DNA from: a virus | DNA: 64,000 bases | IMG/VR virus record: IMGVR_UViG_3300008110_000042 | Span: 1 to 64,000 of that record | Strand: one strand, 5' to 3' | Shown here: in pieces, positions 1 to 7,211 of the stretch | Numbering within the stretch: the first letter of the stretch is position 1 | Layout: the number at the start of each line of letters is the position of its first letter | Position numbers and translations under genes: made by a program | Notes under the pieces: generated by a model | Told to the model about the DNA's origin: nothing | Database searches by the model: none | The model's input: only the letters and a program-made list of their open reading frames with translations

Positions 1-158
1 GTGGTTCTGTGGTTCGTGCCGCTACTTGATCTCCGTGCCTCGCCAATCATCGCAATGAGCAGGATGACGGCGAAGATCGGGATGAGGATGAAGAACACAT
101 CGTCGCCAGATGCGTTGTATCCGTACTTCGTGTTCTTGTATCTGCCGCCTACTGGCAT
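1..158 (-). CDS. Small membrane protein, 3' end outside window
   Basis: The frame opens at ATG 158 after a strong AGGAGG site seven bases upstream and runs off the left edge of the window. The first 20 residues are Gly/Tyr/Lys-rich; a hydrophobic stretch of about 16 residues (Val-Phe-Phe-Ile-Leu to Ile-Ala-Met-Ile) follows, then Arg and Ser. This looks like a one-pass inner-membrane protein. It overlaps the end of the upstream gene by ten bases, so translation is probably coupled. Function unknown. Confidence 0.6.
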   Translation of the reverse strand, partial: MPVGGRYKNTKYGYNASGDDVFFILIPIFAVILLIAMIGEARRSSSGTNHRT

Positions 159-364
159 GGCTTGTCCTCCTGTGGAAAGCAGTCCCAACCGCGAGACTCT
201 GCGAAGTGCAGCATGGTTCCATGCTTTACATATCCGCCCTCGTCCATAGCGGCATGCTCACAACACAGCCGCCTCGCCTCGTCGCGCTCTCGCAACGCAT
301 CAACGAGTTGATTGTTGAGACTCCGAATCATTTCGTTCAGGTATTCGCGCTCTTCTTCGCTCAC
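149..364 (-). CDS. Hypothetical protein, predicted coiled coil
   Basis: I chose the GTG start at 364: a GGAGG site lies eight bases upstream, and the GTGA overlaps the stop of the preceding gene. The product is about 71 residues. The first half is Glu/Arg/Leu-rich and looks like an alpha-helical coiled coil; the second half has a Cys-Cys pair and a Trp-Asp-Cys motif. No family recognised. It belongs to the tightly packed group just after the RNA polymerase. Confidence 0.6.
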   Translation of the reverse strand: MSEEEREYLNEMIRSLNNQLVDALRERDEARRLCCEHAAMDEGGYVKHGTMLHFAESRGWDCFPQEDKPCQ

Positions 365-552
365 TTGCGCTTCCTCCGGTTGAATGAATCCTTCCACTGC
401 TGAGCAAGGGAAGGAAGTCCATTGATTGAGGCGTAGACATCAAGCTTACCATCAAAGTGATCCTTCTGTAGTTGATTCCAACTATCATAGAGATCACCCC
501 AACGCCAATGCTTTCCATTAAGCATCTTGTTCGGTTTCCAGATCGTCTTCAT
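361..552 (-). CDS. Hypothetical protein
   Basis: ATG 552 is preferred over an upstream in-frame ATG at 564 because GGAGGAG lies immediately before it, although this places the start inside the previous gene. The product is about 63 residues, rich in Trp and Asp near the N-terminus and ending in a basic Arg-Arg-Lys-Arg-Lys tail. No family recognised. Confidence 0.6.
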   Translation of the reverse strand: MKTIWKPNKMLNGKHWRWGDLYDSWNQLQKDHFDGKLDVYASINGLPSLAQQWKDSFNRRKRK

Positions 553-778
553 TATCTCCTCCAATATAGATATTAATATTCATGTTAGGCTGCGGTGGTA
601 TGTTCTTCAAAGAGAACTCCGTATACGCAGCGTTTAAAAAGATATCACTGAATGCTTCAGTAGCAAACCATAGCGATAACTTCTTACGCTTTTTCTTTGA
701 CAGAGCCAAAGCAGTAAATACTTTAACTGCTTCTTCCATGTCACCTTCACTTGTTATTTTGTACACTTTGTCTTTCAT
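518..778 (-). CDS. Hypothetical protein downstream of RNA polymerase
   Basis: This 86-residue protein starts in an ATGA overlap with the stop codon of the RNA polymerase gene, so the two are probably co-translated. The N-terminal half is helical and basic (a KKKRKK run); the C-terminal end is acidic. No family recognised. The next gene starts inside its last codons. Confidence 0.65.
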   Translation of the reverse strand: MKDKVYKITSEGDMEEAVKVFTALALSKKKRKKLSLWFATEAFSDIFLNAAYTEFSLKNIPPQPNMNINIYIGGDNEDDLETEQDA

Positions 779-3246
779 TGAAAGAAGTACTCGGCATCTA
801 AAACATTATCAATGTTGAATATGCCTACCTCTGGGGTCTCGGGCAATTCAATACCAATGTTTTGAATAAGTTCTTCTCGCATATCTGCTAACAGATTAGT
901 GCTGTGCATCTTATGAAACTCCTCATTAGTAAAGGCTCTCATAAGATTGACATCTGGAGCAGGACAACCATAAGAGTCGTGGATCATGCTGAACTGAGTG
1001 ATACCTGAATCAATCATTCGCTTGATGGTAGACCACATATGACTCGCATCCAACGAGTGTATGTAATTTGGAGAGATAGCCAGATTAACTGAGCTTCCAT
1101 CTATTGTTTCCTTATCTGGCGCACCAAAGTGCAGCTCTTTCATGTCGAACAGTTTGGCAACTGATCGTCTGGTTAATATTTCATAGTACTGGTGAACAAC
1201 CTTAAAGCCACATGGTGTAGTCCACTCAACATTCTTACCAACTTCAGAGAACATATCAGCTGTAACCTTGAGCCAAGCCTTACCCTTATTAGGTTCAATC
1301 AGTGTACCCTTGAGGGCGCGGTCAATAAAGGAAGCAAGTTCCATAACTGCACCAGCAATCTGATCTTTACCTACCCAATCAAGATGTCCTTCAGTCTTAC
1401 AGTATCTGCGAATACCGTAGAATGTTACACCATATGGGTCAGTCATCACTGCTCTCTTAACTACTGAGCGATCAATATCCCCTTCCCAATACTCAAGAAA
1501 TTTACTTGCCCACCGCCCCTTATTACTGTCTTCTTCTTTTACAGCAATCATATTATCAGTCATGCTATCTGCAACAAACTGATATAGATCCTGTGGCTGT
1601 GCTGTCTTGACTAGATTAACCTGCTTAGCTAGAGCAGGATCACGCATAAGCGCAGCCCAATGCTGTACACCATTGCAGGAACCATCCATCTGTACGGGAA
1701 CCTGCGTCATACCATCAGTACGACACAGATCAAACACAGCAGCAAGTCTCTGGAAAGAAGGATTCTTTTTCTTCTTGTCCGACACCCATAGCTTGCGTGT
1801 CTCATACGGATCATCATTGATTCGTCTAAACATATCCATATTATCTTGTACCCACTTAGCTCGTTGATCAAAAGGAACTTTGTCCTGATCAAAGAGATTA
1901 GCGACATGTACCTGTAGCCAGTACTTACCAGTTGTGGTTTGCTTGCGCGGTTCGGCAAACATAATAAGACCACGATCAAAGTCAGATGCTTGTGGTGACA
2001 GTAGATCACATGCTGAGTTAGCACGACCACGAAAGTCACAAGTAAAGATATGATAGAAGAACTTCTGAGGGATCAGATACTTAGCAAGCTGTAACCTGAC
2101 AAGCATACGACCACGCAACTGTTCTTCTTTATACCAGTTACTATAAGCCTCTTCCTTTTGAGCACACCATCTTGCTTGCTCTTCTTTAGTACCACTAGCA
2201 GGATATGTTTCAGCAAAGTCAAATGCTGAGAAGTCATACGCAGGAAGATTAGCTTCCCGTGTATTATTCTTAAACAAGTTCTCCATTACTTCAAGTACTT
2301 TAGTATTGATAGTCCACTCAGTATGCATCATTGCATTAAGACCATCAAGCACAGTCTGTGATGGTGTACTACCATTCTGCTGTACCTTCTCATCCCACAT
2401 TACATCTTTAAACTTCTGAACCACAGGCTTACGAACATACTGGAGAAGATTACCTCCGCTGCTGGTAAGCGTGTGCTCAATAGGTGGAACAATCATAGGA
2501 CGATAAAGCAATGCTGCCTTAGCAATAACATCTTGATGTCGCTTGTGCAACTCGCTAAGAATATCATCAGTAAAGGTAACAACTACTCGCTCAGTCCATC
2601 GCTTGCCTGTATGCTTACGAATATTCTTGAGCTGAATAATCTCAGACATCTCTGCAATACGCAGCATGTGATGTCCAAAGTCTTCTCGTTGTTTCCTATT
2701 GAAGTTCTTCTTGTTTAGCGTACCCATCTTATAAGCAAATGCTTTGCATCGCTTAGCAGTCCACTTCTTTTGGTAGTGAGATTGCTTAAGCCAATCCTCA
2801 CGGAACTGTTTCTTAGCTTGCTGATAAGCAACAATCTCAATTACCATCTCAGATATAACATGAGCAATATGCTGAGCAGTAGGCAGAGGAAAGAGATCTC
2901 CCTCATACTTACGCTCCCAGAAAGATGAGTTGAACCACTCAAGAATCAAAGCTCTGATAGTAATGTCAGCCATCTTTGCAGCACCTACTGCAAACAAAGG
3001 CGTAGCCCACTCAGGAGTCTTTCTATTCTCTGAGATAGTATCAATCCACTGCTGATAGAAAGGAGTAAGATGAATAACACAAGCATCAATCAATGTCTGT
3101 TCTGGAATACCTTCATCGGGATTAGCATTGTATGCATCCCAATACTTATTCTCAGATAGAGCAAGCATCTCCTCTTCAGTAACGATCTGAAGGGTTGTTC
3201 TCTTCTCCTGTTCCGTCTTCGTCATCTGATTCCATAGTCTCGTCAA
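775..3246 (-). CDS. Single-subunit DNA-directed RNA polymerase, T7 type
   Basis: This 823-residue enzyme (T7 gp1 has 883) transcribes the phage's own later genes from phage-specific promoters. The catalytic motifs are clear: motif A with DGSCNG near residue 520, motif B with KRAVMTDPYG near 600, corresponding to the T7 Lys631-Tyr639 helix, and motif C with IHDSYG near 754, supplying the second metal-binding Asp. The start is TTG at 3246, with AGGAGG seven bases upstream; the ATG at 3225 has no good ribosome site. It overlaps the upstream Cys-rich gene by 71 bases and is followed directly by a small gene in an ATGA overlap. It lies late in the early block, further from the presumed genome end than in T7. 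Confidence 0.97.
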   Translation of the reverse strand: MTRLWNQMTKTEQEKRTTLQIVTEEEMLALSENKYWDAYNANPDEGIPEQTLIDACVIHLTPFYQQWIDTISENRKTPEWATPLFAVGAAKMADITIRALILEWFNSSFWERKYEGDLFPLPTAQHIAHVISEMVIEIVAYQQAKKQFREDWLKQSHYQKKWTAKRCKAFAYKMGTLNKKNFNRKQREDFGHHMLRIAEMSEIIQLKNIRKHTGKRWTERVVVTFTDDILSELHKRHQDVIAKAALLYRPMIVPPIEHTLTSSGGNLLQYVRKPVVQKFKDVMWDEKVQQNGSTPSQTVLDGLNAMMHTEWTINTKVLEVMENLFKNNTREANLPAYDFSAFDFAETYPASGTKEEQARWCAQKEEAYSNWYKEEQLRGRMLVRLQLAKYLIPQKFFYHIFTCDFRGRANSACDLLSPQASDFDRGLIMFAEPRKQTTTGKYWLQVHVANLFDQDKVPFDQRAKWVQDNMDMFRRINDDPYETRKLWVSDKKKKNPSFQRLAAVFDLCRTDGMTQVPVQMDGSCNGVQHWAALMRDPALAKQVNLVKTAQPQDLYQFVADSMTDNMIAVKEEDSNKGRWASKFLEYWEGDIDRSVVKRAVMTDPYGVTFYGIRRYCKTEGHLDWVGKDQIAGAVMELASFIDRALKGTLIEPNKGKAWLKVTADMFSEVGKNVEWTTPCGFKVVHQYYEILTRRSVAKLFDMKELHFGAPDKETIDGSSVNLAISPNYIHSLDASHMWSTIKRMIDSGITQFSMIHDSYGCPAPDVNLMRAFTNEEFHKMHSTNLLADMREELIQNIGIELPETPEVGIFNIDNVLDAEYFFQ

Positions 3247-3376
3247 GTATATCCTCCTGTTCGTCTACATATTCTTGACAAATCCAACAGAGCATTTCGT
3301 ATGGGTCTTCTGTTCTTCGACAGTCACACACATACCCATGCTCGTCACTATAGTAAGCACGATTACGCTTACACAT
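3176..3376 (-). CDS. Small Cys-rich acidic protein, possible zinc ribbon
   Basis: The start at ATG 3376 has a strong AAGGAG site six bases upstream. The 66-residue product has Cys2, a C-D-C pair around residues 17-19 and a C-W-I-C motif near 30-33, spaced like a small zinc-binding fold, and then a strongly acidic tail of Asp and Glu. Its last 71 bases overlap the RNA polymerase start in another frame, so both reading frames are used there. Function unknown. Confidence 0.65.
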   Translation of the reverse strand: MCKRNRAYYSDEHGYVCDCRRTEDPYEMLCWICQEYVDEQEDILDETMESDDEDGTGEENNPSDRY

Positions 3377-3385
3377 TGTTACTCC

Positions 3386-3667
3386 TTATCCGATATACCA
3401 ATCATCATCGTCACCGTCATCATAGCCATCGTCATCGTCTTGAACTACTTCAATAGTATCAAGTGCCTTATCAAGTGCATGGCACAGTTCAAACAAACGC
3501 TCTACTAGTTCCTTATTACTAACCTCTCCGATAAAAACATCATCCTTTAGATGGAAGAGACTATAGTGAACCTCACTAACCTCATCGGCAAAGGTCTTAT
3601 AAAGAGTCAATTCTTCAACAACAACATTCTTTTTCTCAGTCTTCTTCTTAGTCTTCTTAGTAGCCAT
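3386..3667 (-). CDS. Hypothetical protein with Lys-rich head and Asp-rich tail
   Basis: The start at ATG 3667 has AAGGAG seven bases upstream, which is better supported than the in-frame codon at 3697. The 93-residue protein opens with a TKKTKKKTEKK run, has a helical middle, and ends in a run of Asp and Gly before Trp-Tyr-Ile-Gly. Such charge-segregated small proteins are common in phage early regions. No family recognised. Confidence 0.7.
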   Translation of the reverse strand: MATKKTKKKTEKKNVVVEELTLYKTFADEVSEVHYSLFHLKDDVFIGEVSNKELVERLFELCHALDKALDTIEVVQDDDDGYDDGDDDDWYIG

Positions 3668-3677
3668 AGTGTTCTCC

Positions 3678-4658
3678 TTAAGCGAAAGTAAGAGCATACT
3701 TCATAACCTCAATAGTAGCATCCTGATTCTTACCCAACAAGTTATTGTAAGCAGCCGACTCAAAGGTAGGCTTCTTACCACGGGCAGGAATACGATGCTG
3801 CATTTCCTTAGTCACAGCATTAGCAACAAGCCACAGATTAGCAGTGCTATTAAGAGACTGCCGCTCACTATCAAAGGTATCAGACCACTTAGCAATCGTG
3901 GTAGTAGCCTTAAGGTAGTTAGTATACTCAGCCTCAGTCTGCGGATTGGCAACAATAGGAGTCTCAATCATACCCCAAACATCCATCCAGAACTTCTGGA
4001 TCTCAGTCTTGGTAAACTCCTTGTTAACAAGGGCAGACACCTTCTCTTCAAACAACTTACCAGTCTTCTGGTAGAACTTAAGAGCATCAGCCATAGCTTC
4101 CTGCTTCTTCTTGATATCACCAGTATGAGTAATACGGAAAGCCTTCTTAGCACCCGCTGCCATAGCCATACTCAAAGTATTCTGACAGACAATGCGGATA
4201 CTGGTAGGCATAACAGACTTAGCAAGCGTACCATCATGGCTGTTAATAAAAGCCATGTACTTCTCAATTGGATCATTACTTCCTGCACCATCCATAGTTC
4301 CCGTCTTACAGAGAACAACAAGACGGCGACCACCATTCATTGAGAGGGCAGACTCAACCTTAATGTCAGCACCAAGATTGTATGCCATCTCAAACACTTC
4401 GCTATTCTGAATCACCTGATAATCAGGGGACTGAATAGACAAGATAGCGTTAGTATCATCACGAACAATAGCATTGTACTCATCAGACTGAGCATCACCA
4501 GCAAACACAGGGCCAACCTTAGAGACAGTCCAGTTAAGACCAGCAATCTCCATAGCCTCAGTTGGACTCATATCATTCTGAATAACAACACCAAGTCCAT
4601 GCCAAGCAGCTTCCTTATGAAAGACTGCGCCATCAGTATCGGTAATATTGTGAGCCAT
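3678..4658 (-). CDS. DUF932 family protein
   Basis: This 326-residue protein matches the DUF932 (phage/plasmid-like, TIGR03299) family in outline. The N-terminus has the AAWHGLG motif, followed by an AGLNW segment, an RDD..ILSI..PDYQVIQN stretch near residues 65-85, and a central SIRIVCQNT motif near 155. The family occurs on plasmids and phages; its biochemical role is not settled and a link to DNA metabolism has been suggested. It sits two small genes upstream of the RNA polymerase. I am confident of the family, not of a function. Confidence 0.85.
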   Translation of the reverse strand: MAHNITDTDGAVFHKEAAWHGLGVVIQNDMSPTEAMEIAGLNWTVSKVGPVFAGDAQSDEYNAIVRDDTNAILSIQSPDYQVIQNSEVFEMAYNLGADIKVESALSMNGGRRLVVLCKTGTMDGAGSNDPIEKYMAFINSHDGTLAKSVMPTSIRIVCQNTLSMAMAAGAKKAFRITHTGDIKKKQEAMADALKFYQKTGKLFEEKVSALVNKEFTKTEIQKFWMDVWGMIETPIVANPQTEAEYTNYLKATTTIAKWSDTFDSERQSLNSTANLWLVANAVTKEMQHRIPARGKKPTFESAAYNNLLGKNQDATIEVMKYALTFA

Positions 4659-4666
4659 TAGTTTCC

Positions 4667-4825
4667 TTAATAGGTTTCTTCGCCATCTTCGTAGCGACCA
4701 TGACGATCATTGTCGCGTACCTTACTCCGTCTATAAGGATCAAGCTTAGGCTTGACCTTCTCCAGTTCCTTGTGCTTCTGCTTCTCTAGCAGCCGCTTCT
4801 TTCTTTTCTCTCTGTCTTCGCTCAT
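4667..4825 (-). CDS. Short highly charged protein (52 aa)
   Basis: An open frame from ATG 4825 to TAA 4667 encodes 52 residues. The first 25 are almost entirely Lys, Arg, Glu and Leu; then comes a KPKLDPYRRSK segment and an acidic, Tyr-containing end. The pattern resembles short phage proteins with a P-Y-(K/R)-R-x-K segment. It overlaps the end of the upstream gene by 80 bases in another frame and the ribosome site is weak, so translation may depend on the upstream gene. Confidence 0.5.
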   Translation of the reverse strand: MSEDREKRKKRLLEKQKHKELEKVKPKLDPYRRSKVRDNDRHGRYEDGEETY

Positions 4826-5048
4826 AGTTAGCAGTTGCTTCCCAAGAAATCATTGAAAGGTTTTTAAGATCATTGTAAGTAATAAACTGCGAGACAGCAG
4901 TGATAGTACCATGATCATTCTTAATCACATTAAAAGTAAAGCCATCTTCAATACCAAGATAATCCTTATAGGAAATATCCATGATAGAGACAATGCTATA
5001 ATTATCCGGGCGTTCTCCAATAGTTTTAGTATACGAATTATTAATCAT
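4746..5048 (-). CDS. Hypothetical protein
   Basis: This is a 100-residue protein. The first 70 residues look like a small mixed fold; the tail from about residue 75 is a charged Glu/Lys/Ala/Arg helix. That tail is also read in another frame by the next gene. The start overlaps the previous gene by four bases (ATGA). No family recognised. Confidence 0.65.
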   Translation of the reverse strand: MINNSYTKTIGERPDNYSIVSIMDISYKDYLGIEDGFTFNVIKNDHGTITAVSQFITYNDLKNLSMISWEATANYERRQREKKEAAAREAEAQGTGEGQA

Positions 5049-5335
5049 TTGTACCTTTCATTCATAAGTGGATTGACAAAGACGATCTTAGTAATACATC
5101 CAAGTGGAATACAGTTTACATCGGAGACAATAGTCTTCTCTTCATCCCATGTAGCAACAAGAGTTAAATACTCTTCAGTCATTTCAAGGATACGACCAAT
5201 TGATATACAAGAGTGAGGACGCATATCAATAATGTTATTGCGCTCCATCCATGAGTCAGAGTATCCTGCAATGTCTTCCCAATAAATGTAGACATCGTGA
5301 TCAATGAATCGCTCAAGTGTTTCATCATGTTTCAT
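5045..5335 (-). CDS. Hypothetical protein
   Basis: This 96-residue acidic protein shows alternating hydrophobic and polar residues in its second half, as in a small beta barrel (for example the LTLVATW, IVSDV and TKIVFV strands). It begins immediately after the upstream gene and ends in an ATGA overlap with the next. No family recognised. Confidence 0.65.
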   Translation of the reverse strand: MKHDETLERFIDHDVYIYWEDIAGYSDSWMERNNIIDMRPHSCISIGRILEMTEEYLTLVATWDEEKTIVSDVNCIPLGCITKIVFVNPLMNERYK

Positions 5336-5695
5336 TTACCACCACCCAATAACTTGTCCATTATTTTCCTTTATAACTGTAAACCAATCAAGCAGTCCTT
5401 TAACTTCTTTCAAAGAAAAACCCCATGACTTATGTAAAGTATACACAGCATTAGTATTAGTGGGATCGGCAGCACCTGCGTAGTATACACTAAGTTGCGT
5501 TACGATGCGCTGCAAATCTTTAGTGGGAAGTTTCTCCTGATAAACATCAACATCACAAATGTCGCTGATAAATTTAGCATAAACTTTACCACGAATACTA
5601 GACTGACCATCAGTAAACATACTGCCACACAGAACAGTAGGAAGATCCTGAAACGCTTGAGGATCAACACCATGTGCAAACAAATCAAGTCCCAT
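5336..5695 (-). CDS. Hypothetical protein, MGLDLF-type phage family
   Basis: This 119-residue protein opens with MGLDLFAHG, a beginning I recognise from small uncharacterised phage proteins. It contains several Trp and Tyr residues and ends in Trp-Trp. It is the first protein gene downstream of the tRNA cluster. A stabilising or host-directed early role is possible but nothing in the sequence shows it. Confidence 0.65.
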   Translation of the reverse strand: MGLDLFAHGVDPQAFQDLPTVLCGSMFTDGQSSIRGKVYAKFISDICDVDVYQEKLPTKDLQRIVTQLSVYYAGAADPTNTNAVYTLHKSWGFSLKEVKGLLDWFTVIKENNGQVIGWW

Positions 5696-5714
5696 TATAA
5701 TCCTTTCTATGGAA

Positions 5715-5787
5715 TGGGTCGGGAGAGACTTGAACTCTCAACCAATTGATTAAAAGTCAACTGCTCTACCTATTGAGCTACCAACCC
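5715..5787 (-). tRNA. tRNA-Lys (UUU)
   Basis: A complete 73-base cloverleaf. The acceptor stem GGGTTGG pairs with CCGACCC, the D arm is GCTC/GAGC, the anticodon loop CTTTTAA gives UUU, and the T arm is GAGAG-TTCAAGT-CTCTC. The variable loop has five bases and no CCA is encoded. It reads AAA and AAG lysine codons. It is the last of four tRNAs and lies four bases from the next one. Confidence 0.93.
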
Positions 5788-5790
5788 TAA

Positions 5791-5863
5791 TAGCACTGGT
5801 GGGAGTCGAACCCACACTTTATTGATTTTGAGTCAACTGTCTCTGCCTTTGGACTACAGTGCC
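5791..5863 (-). tRNA. tRNA with CAA anticodon (Leu codon UUG), short variable loop
   Basis: A 73-base cloverleaf: acceptor GGCACTG/CAGTGCT with one G-U pair, canonical T8-A9, a short D stem GTC/GAC, anticodon arm GTTGA-CTCAAAA-TCAAT, T arm GTGGG-TTCGACT-CCCAC. The anticodon CAA reads UUG (leucine). Bacterial leucine tRNAs are normally class II with a long variable arm, but this one has only five bases there. Its anticodon arm is identical to that of the neighbouring tRNA-Lys except for the three anticodon bases. The structure is well supported; the amino acid it carries is uncertain. Confidence 0.82.
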
Positions 5864-5868
5864 ATATA

Positions 5869-5916
5869 GATTCTATGTACCTTGGATGGGTCAAAGCCAT
5901 CTGTATACATAGAATC
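5869..5916 (-). ncRNA. Nested hairpin inside the tRNA cluster
   Basis: A perfect 11-base inverted repeat (5869-5879 with 5906-5916, GATTCTATGTA and its complement) encloses a second perfect 5-base stem (5885-5889 with 5897-5901). It lies between two tRNAs on the same transcript. It may be a processing signal or a stable spacer; it does not fold as a tRNA. Confidence 0.5.
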
Positions 5917-5947
5917 CGTAATAAAAATGTACCAGTATTTCTTACAA

Positions 5948-6021
5948 CATCCCTGACAGGGATCGAACCTGTAGCCTATGACTTAGAAGGTCATTGCTCT
6001 ATCCAGTTGAGCTACAGGGAT
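5948..6021 (-). tRNA. tRNA-Arg (UCU)
   Basis: A complete 74-base cloverleaf: acceptor ATCCCTG/CAGGGAT, D arm GCTC/GAGC, anticodon arm ATGAC-CTTCTAA-GTCAT giving UCU, T arm ACAGG-TTCGATC-CCTGT. It reads AGA and AGG, which an AT-rich phage would use more than a GC-rich host. No CCA is encoded. Confidence 0.93.
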
Positions 6022-6026
6022 ATACA

Positions 6027-6102
6027 TGGAAGGGGCGGGAGTTGCACCCACATATTCACGCTTATAAGGCATGCGCTCTATCTACTTTTCAGCCACCCTT
6101 CC
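6027..6102 (-). tRNA. tRNA-Ile (UAU), divergent
   Basis: A 76-base cloverleaf: acceptor GGAAGGG/CCCTTCC, anticodon arm CATGC-CTTATAA-GCGTG giving UAU, T stem GTGGG/CCCGC. It would read the isoleucine codon AUA directly; bacteria usually use a CAU tRNA modified to lysidine for this. Several positions are unusual: a G-G mismatch in the D stem, no GG pair in the D loop, and TGC in place of TTC in the T loop. It may be a genuine divergent phage tRNA or one in decay. Confidence 0.8.
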
Positions 6103-6108
6103 TATTAA

Positions 6109-6294
6109 TTACTTCTTCTTAGACGAACACTTCTTAGTTAGGCCAGCAATCTTTTTATCTTGCTCGTTAATACGTCTGTTTAGAAGATAAAACTGATCGG
6201 TAATAATATCAAACTTATTTGCAGCAACCCAGCTAATACCAAGAATTCCAATATACGGCAACACAATAAACAAAGTTTCAAAAAACACAGTCAT
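6109..6294 (-). CDS. Small membrane protein with basic coiled tail
   Basis: This is 61 residues, with an AAAGGA ribosome site before ATG 6294. Residues 3-25 are hydrophobic (one membrane segment); the rest is a charged helix ending in Cys-Ser-Ser-Lys-Lys-Lys. The likely topology is an N-terminal anchor with a cytoplasmic tail. Function unknown. Confidence 0.65.
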   Translation of the reverse strand: MTVFFETLFIVLPYIGILGISWVAANKFDIITDQFYLLNRRINEQDKKIAGLTKKCSSKKK

Positions 6295-6306
6295 ATAGTT
6301 CCTTTC

Positions 6307-6552
6307 TTAATCGTCGTGGTCATCGTCGTTATCAGGCAACTCTTCCCACTCATCTTCATCATCATCCCCGAGAACATCTTCATCAAGCCATTCATCGGGA
6401 ACCATATCCATAAAGTAATCACCGACAGCTTCTTCCATCTCATTCATCCATTCGACTAGATCCTTATTAGGAATCTTAGTATAGTCAATACGATGTGCGT
6501 CCAACCAATCCATCCAATAGTTAAGGGTAGTATCCTGATTAGGTTCACTCAT
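6307..6552 (-). CDS. Acidic hypothetical protein
   Basis: This 81-residue protein is strongly acidic, especially the last 25 residues, which are mainly Asp and Glu. The start at ATG 6552 follows GAGGT and forms a TAATG overlap with the upstream stop. Very acidic early phage proteins sometimes mimic DNA, but no specific inhibitor family is recognisable here. Confidence 0.65.
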   Translation of the reverse strand: MSEPNQDTTLNYWMDWLDAHRIDYTKIPNKDLVEWMNEMEEAVGDYFMDMVPDEWLDEDVLGDDDEDEWEELPDNDDDHDD

Positions 6553-6794
6553 TAATCGACCTCAATACGGAGAGAGACATTGCTCACATGATCATCAATA
6601 ATATCAGACATCTTTTCCTTGATAGTATCCTCAAGGCTATAGAGGAAGTCACCATTATCCATGTAGTCCTCAATGGCACGGCTGATCTTAAGGTTAATAG
6701 TATCGTTAAGATTCTTAGTAACTCGCTCAGCAATAGCCTCAGACAGAACAGCAAGAGCCTCAGTCATAGCATCAGTCTTAGTAGTGTTATCCAT
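6552..6794 (-). CDS. Helical hypothetical protein
   Basis: This is an 80-residue protein if it starts at ATG 6794, which forms a TAATG overlap with the upstream stop; an in-frame ATG at 6803 is less likely. It looks almost entirely alpha-helical with heptad-like hydrophobics, so it may oligomerise. No family recognised. Confidence 0.65.
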   Translation of the reverse strand: MDNTTKTDAMTEALAVLSEAIAERVTKNLNDTINLKISRAIEDYMDNGDFLYSLEDTIKEKMSDIIDDHVSNVSLRIEVD

Positions 6795-7003
6795 TAGCAG
6801 CAACTTTCAATAGTGTGAATAGCCTGATTGATAAAAAGTTCCTCATCGTCAGTCAACCAGTACTGATCGTGAGTCATATGATCAAACTCATTTAGCATAC
6901 TCATGCACAGATCCCTCTTCTTAGGGTCGTCCATCCAGTTATGCCTATTCTCAAAAACTTCTACAATAAAACTAATGTTATCACTTGTGATATAGGTTGT
7001 CAA
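6794..7003 (-). CDS. Hypothetical protein, probable TTG start
   Basis: I place the start at TTG 7003 because GGAG lies seven bases upstream; the TTG at 7024 has no good site. The product is about 69 residues, acidic, with several Trp, Met and Tyr residues, and ends in Cys-Cys. It overlaps the upstream gene by 23 bases. No family recognised. Confidence 0.55.
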   Translation of the reverse strand: MTTYITSDNISFIVEVFENRHNWMDDPKKRDLCMSMLNEFDHMTHDQYWLTDDEELFINQAIHTIESCC

Positions 7004-7211
7004 AGTCTTTCTCCAAGTTAGCAATCATAGGATTAAGTTTGTTACGCTCATACTCCATATACTCAGGCAGATCCTCAACAACCTTGCCGCTATCGACAAG
7101 TGTGAAGTATCCGTTAAGCTCACGCTCATCAATCATCTGTTGAAGAACTTCATATAGAAGCCACTGCTTCTCTTCATCTTCAACTTCAATCAACATAATA
7201 AGTCTCTTCAT
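6981..7211 (-). CDS. Hypothetical acidic protein
   Basis: This is a 76-residue protein from ATG 7211, which has AGGAG six bases upstream. It looks helical and acidic throughout. It overlaps both neighbours by 23 to 26 bases. No family recognised. Confidence 0.6.
   Translation of the reverse strand: MKRLIMLIEVEDEEKQWLLYEVLQQMIDERELNGYFTLVDSGKVVEDLPEYMEYERNKLNPMIANLEKDFDNLYHK

Noticed and set aside
6109-6294. Holin call for the small membrane protein beside the tRNAs.
   Set aside because: One membrane segment and early position are not enough; lysis genes are expected in the late block.
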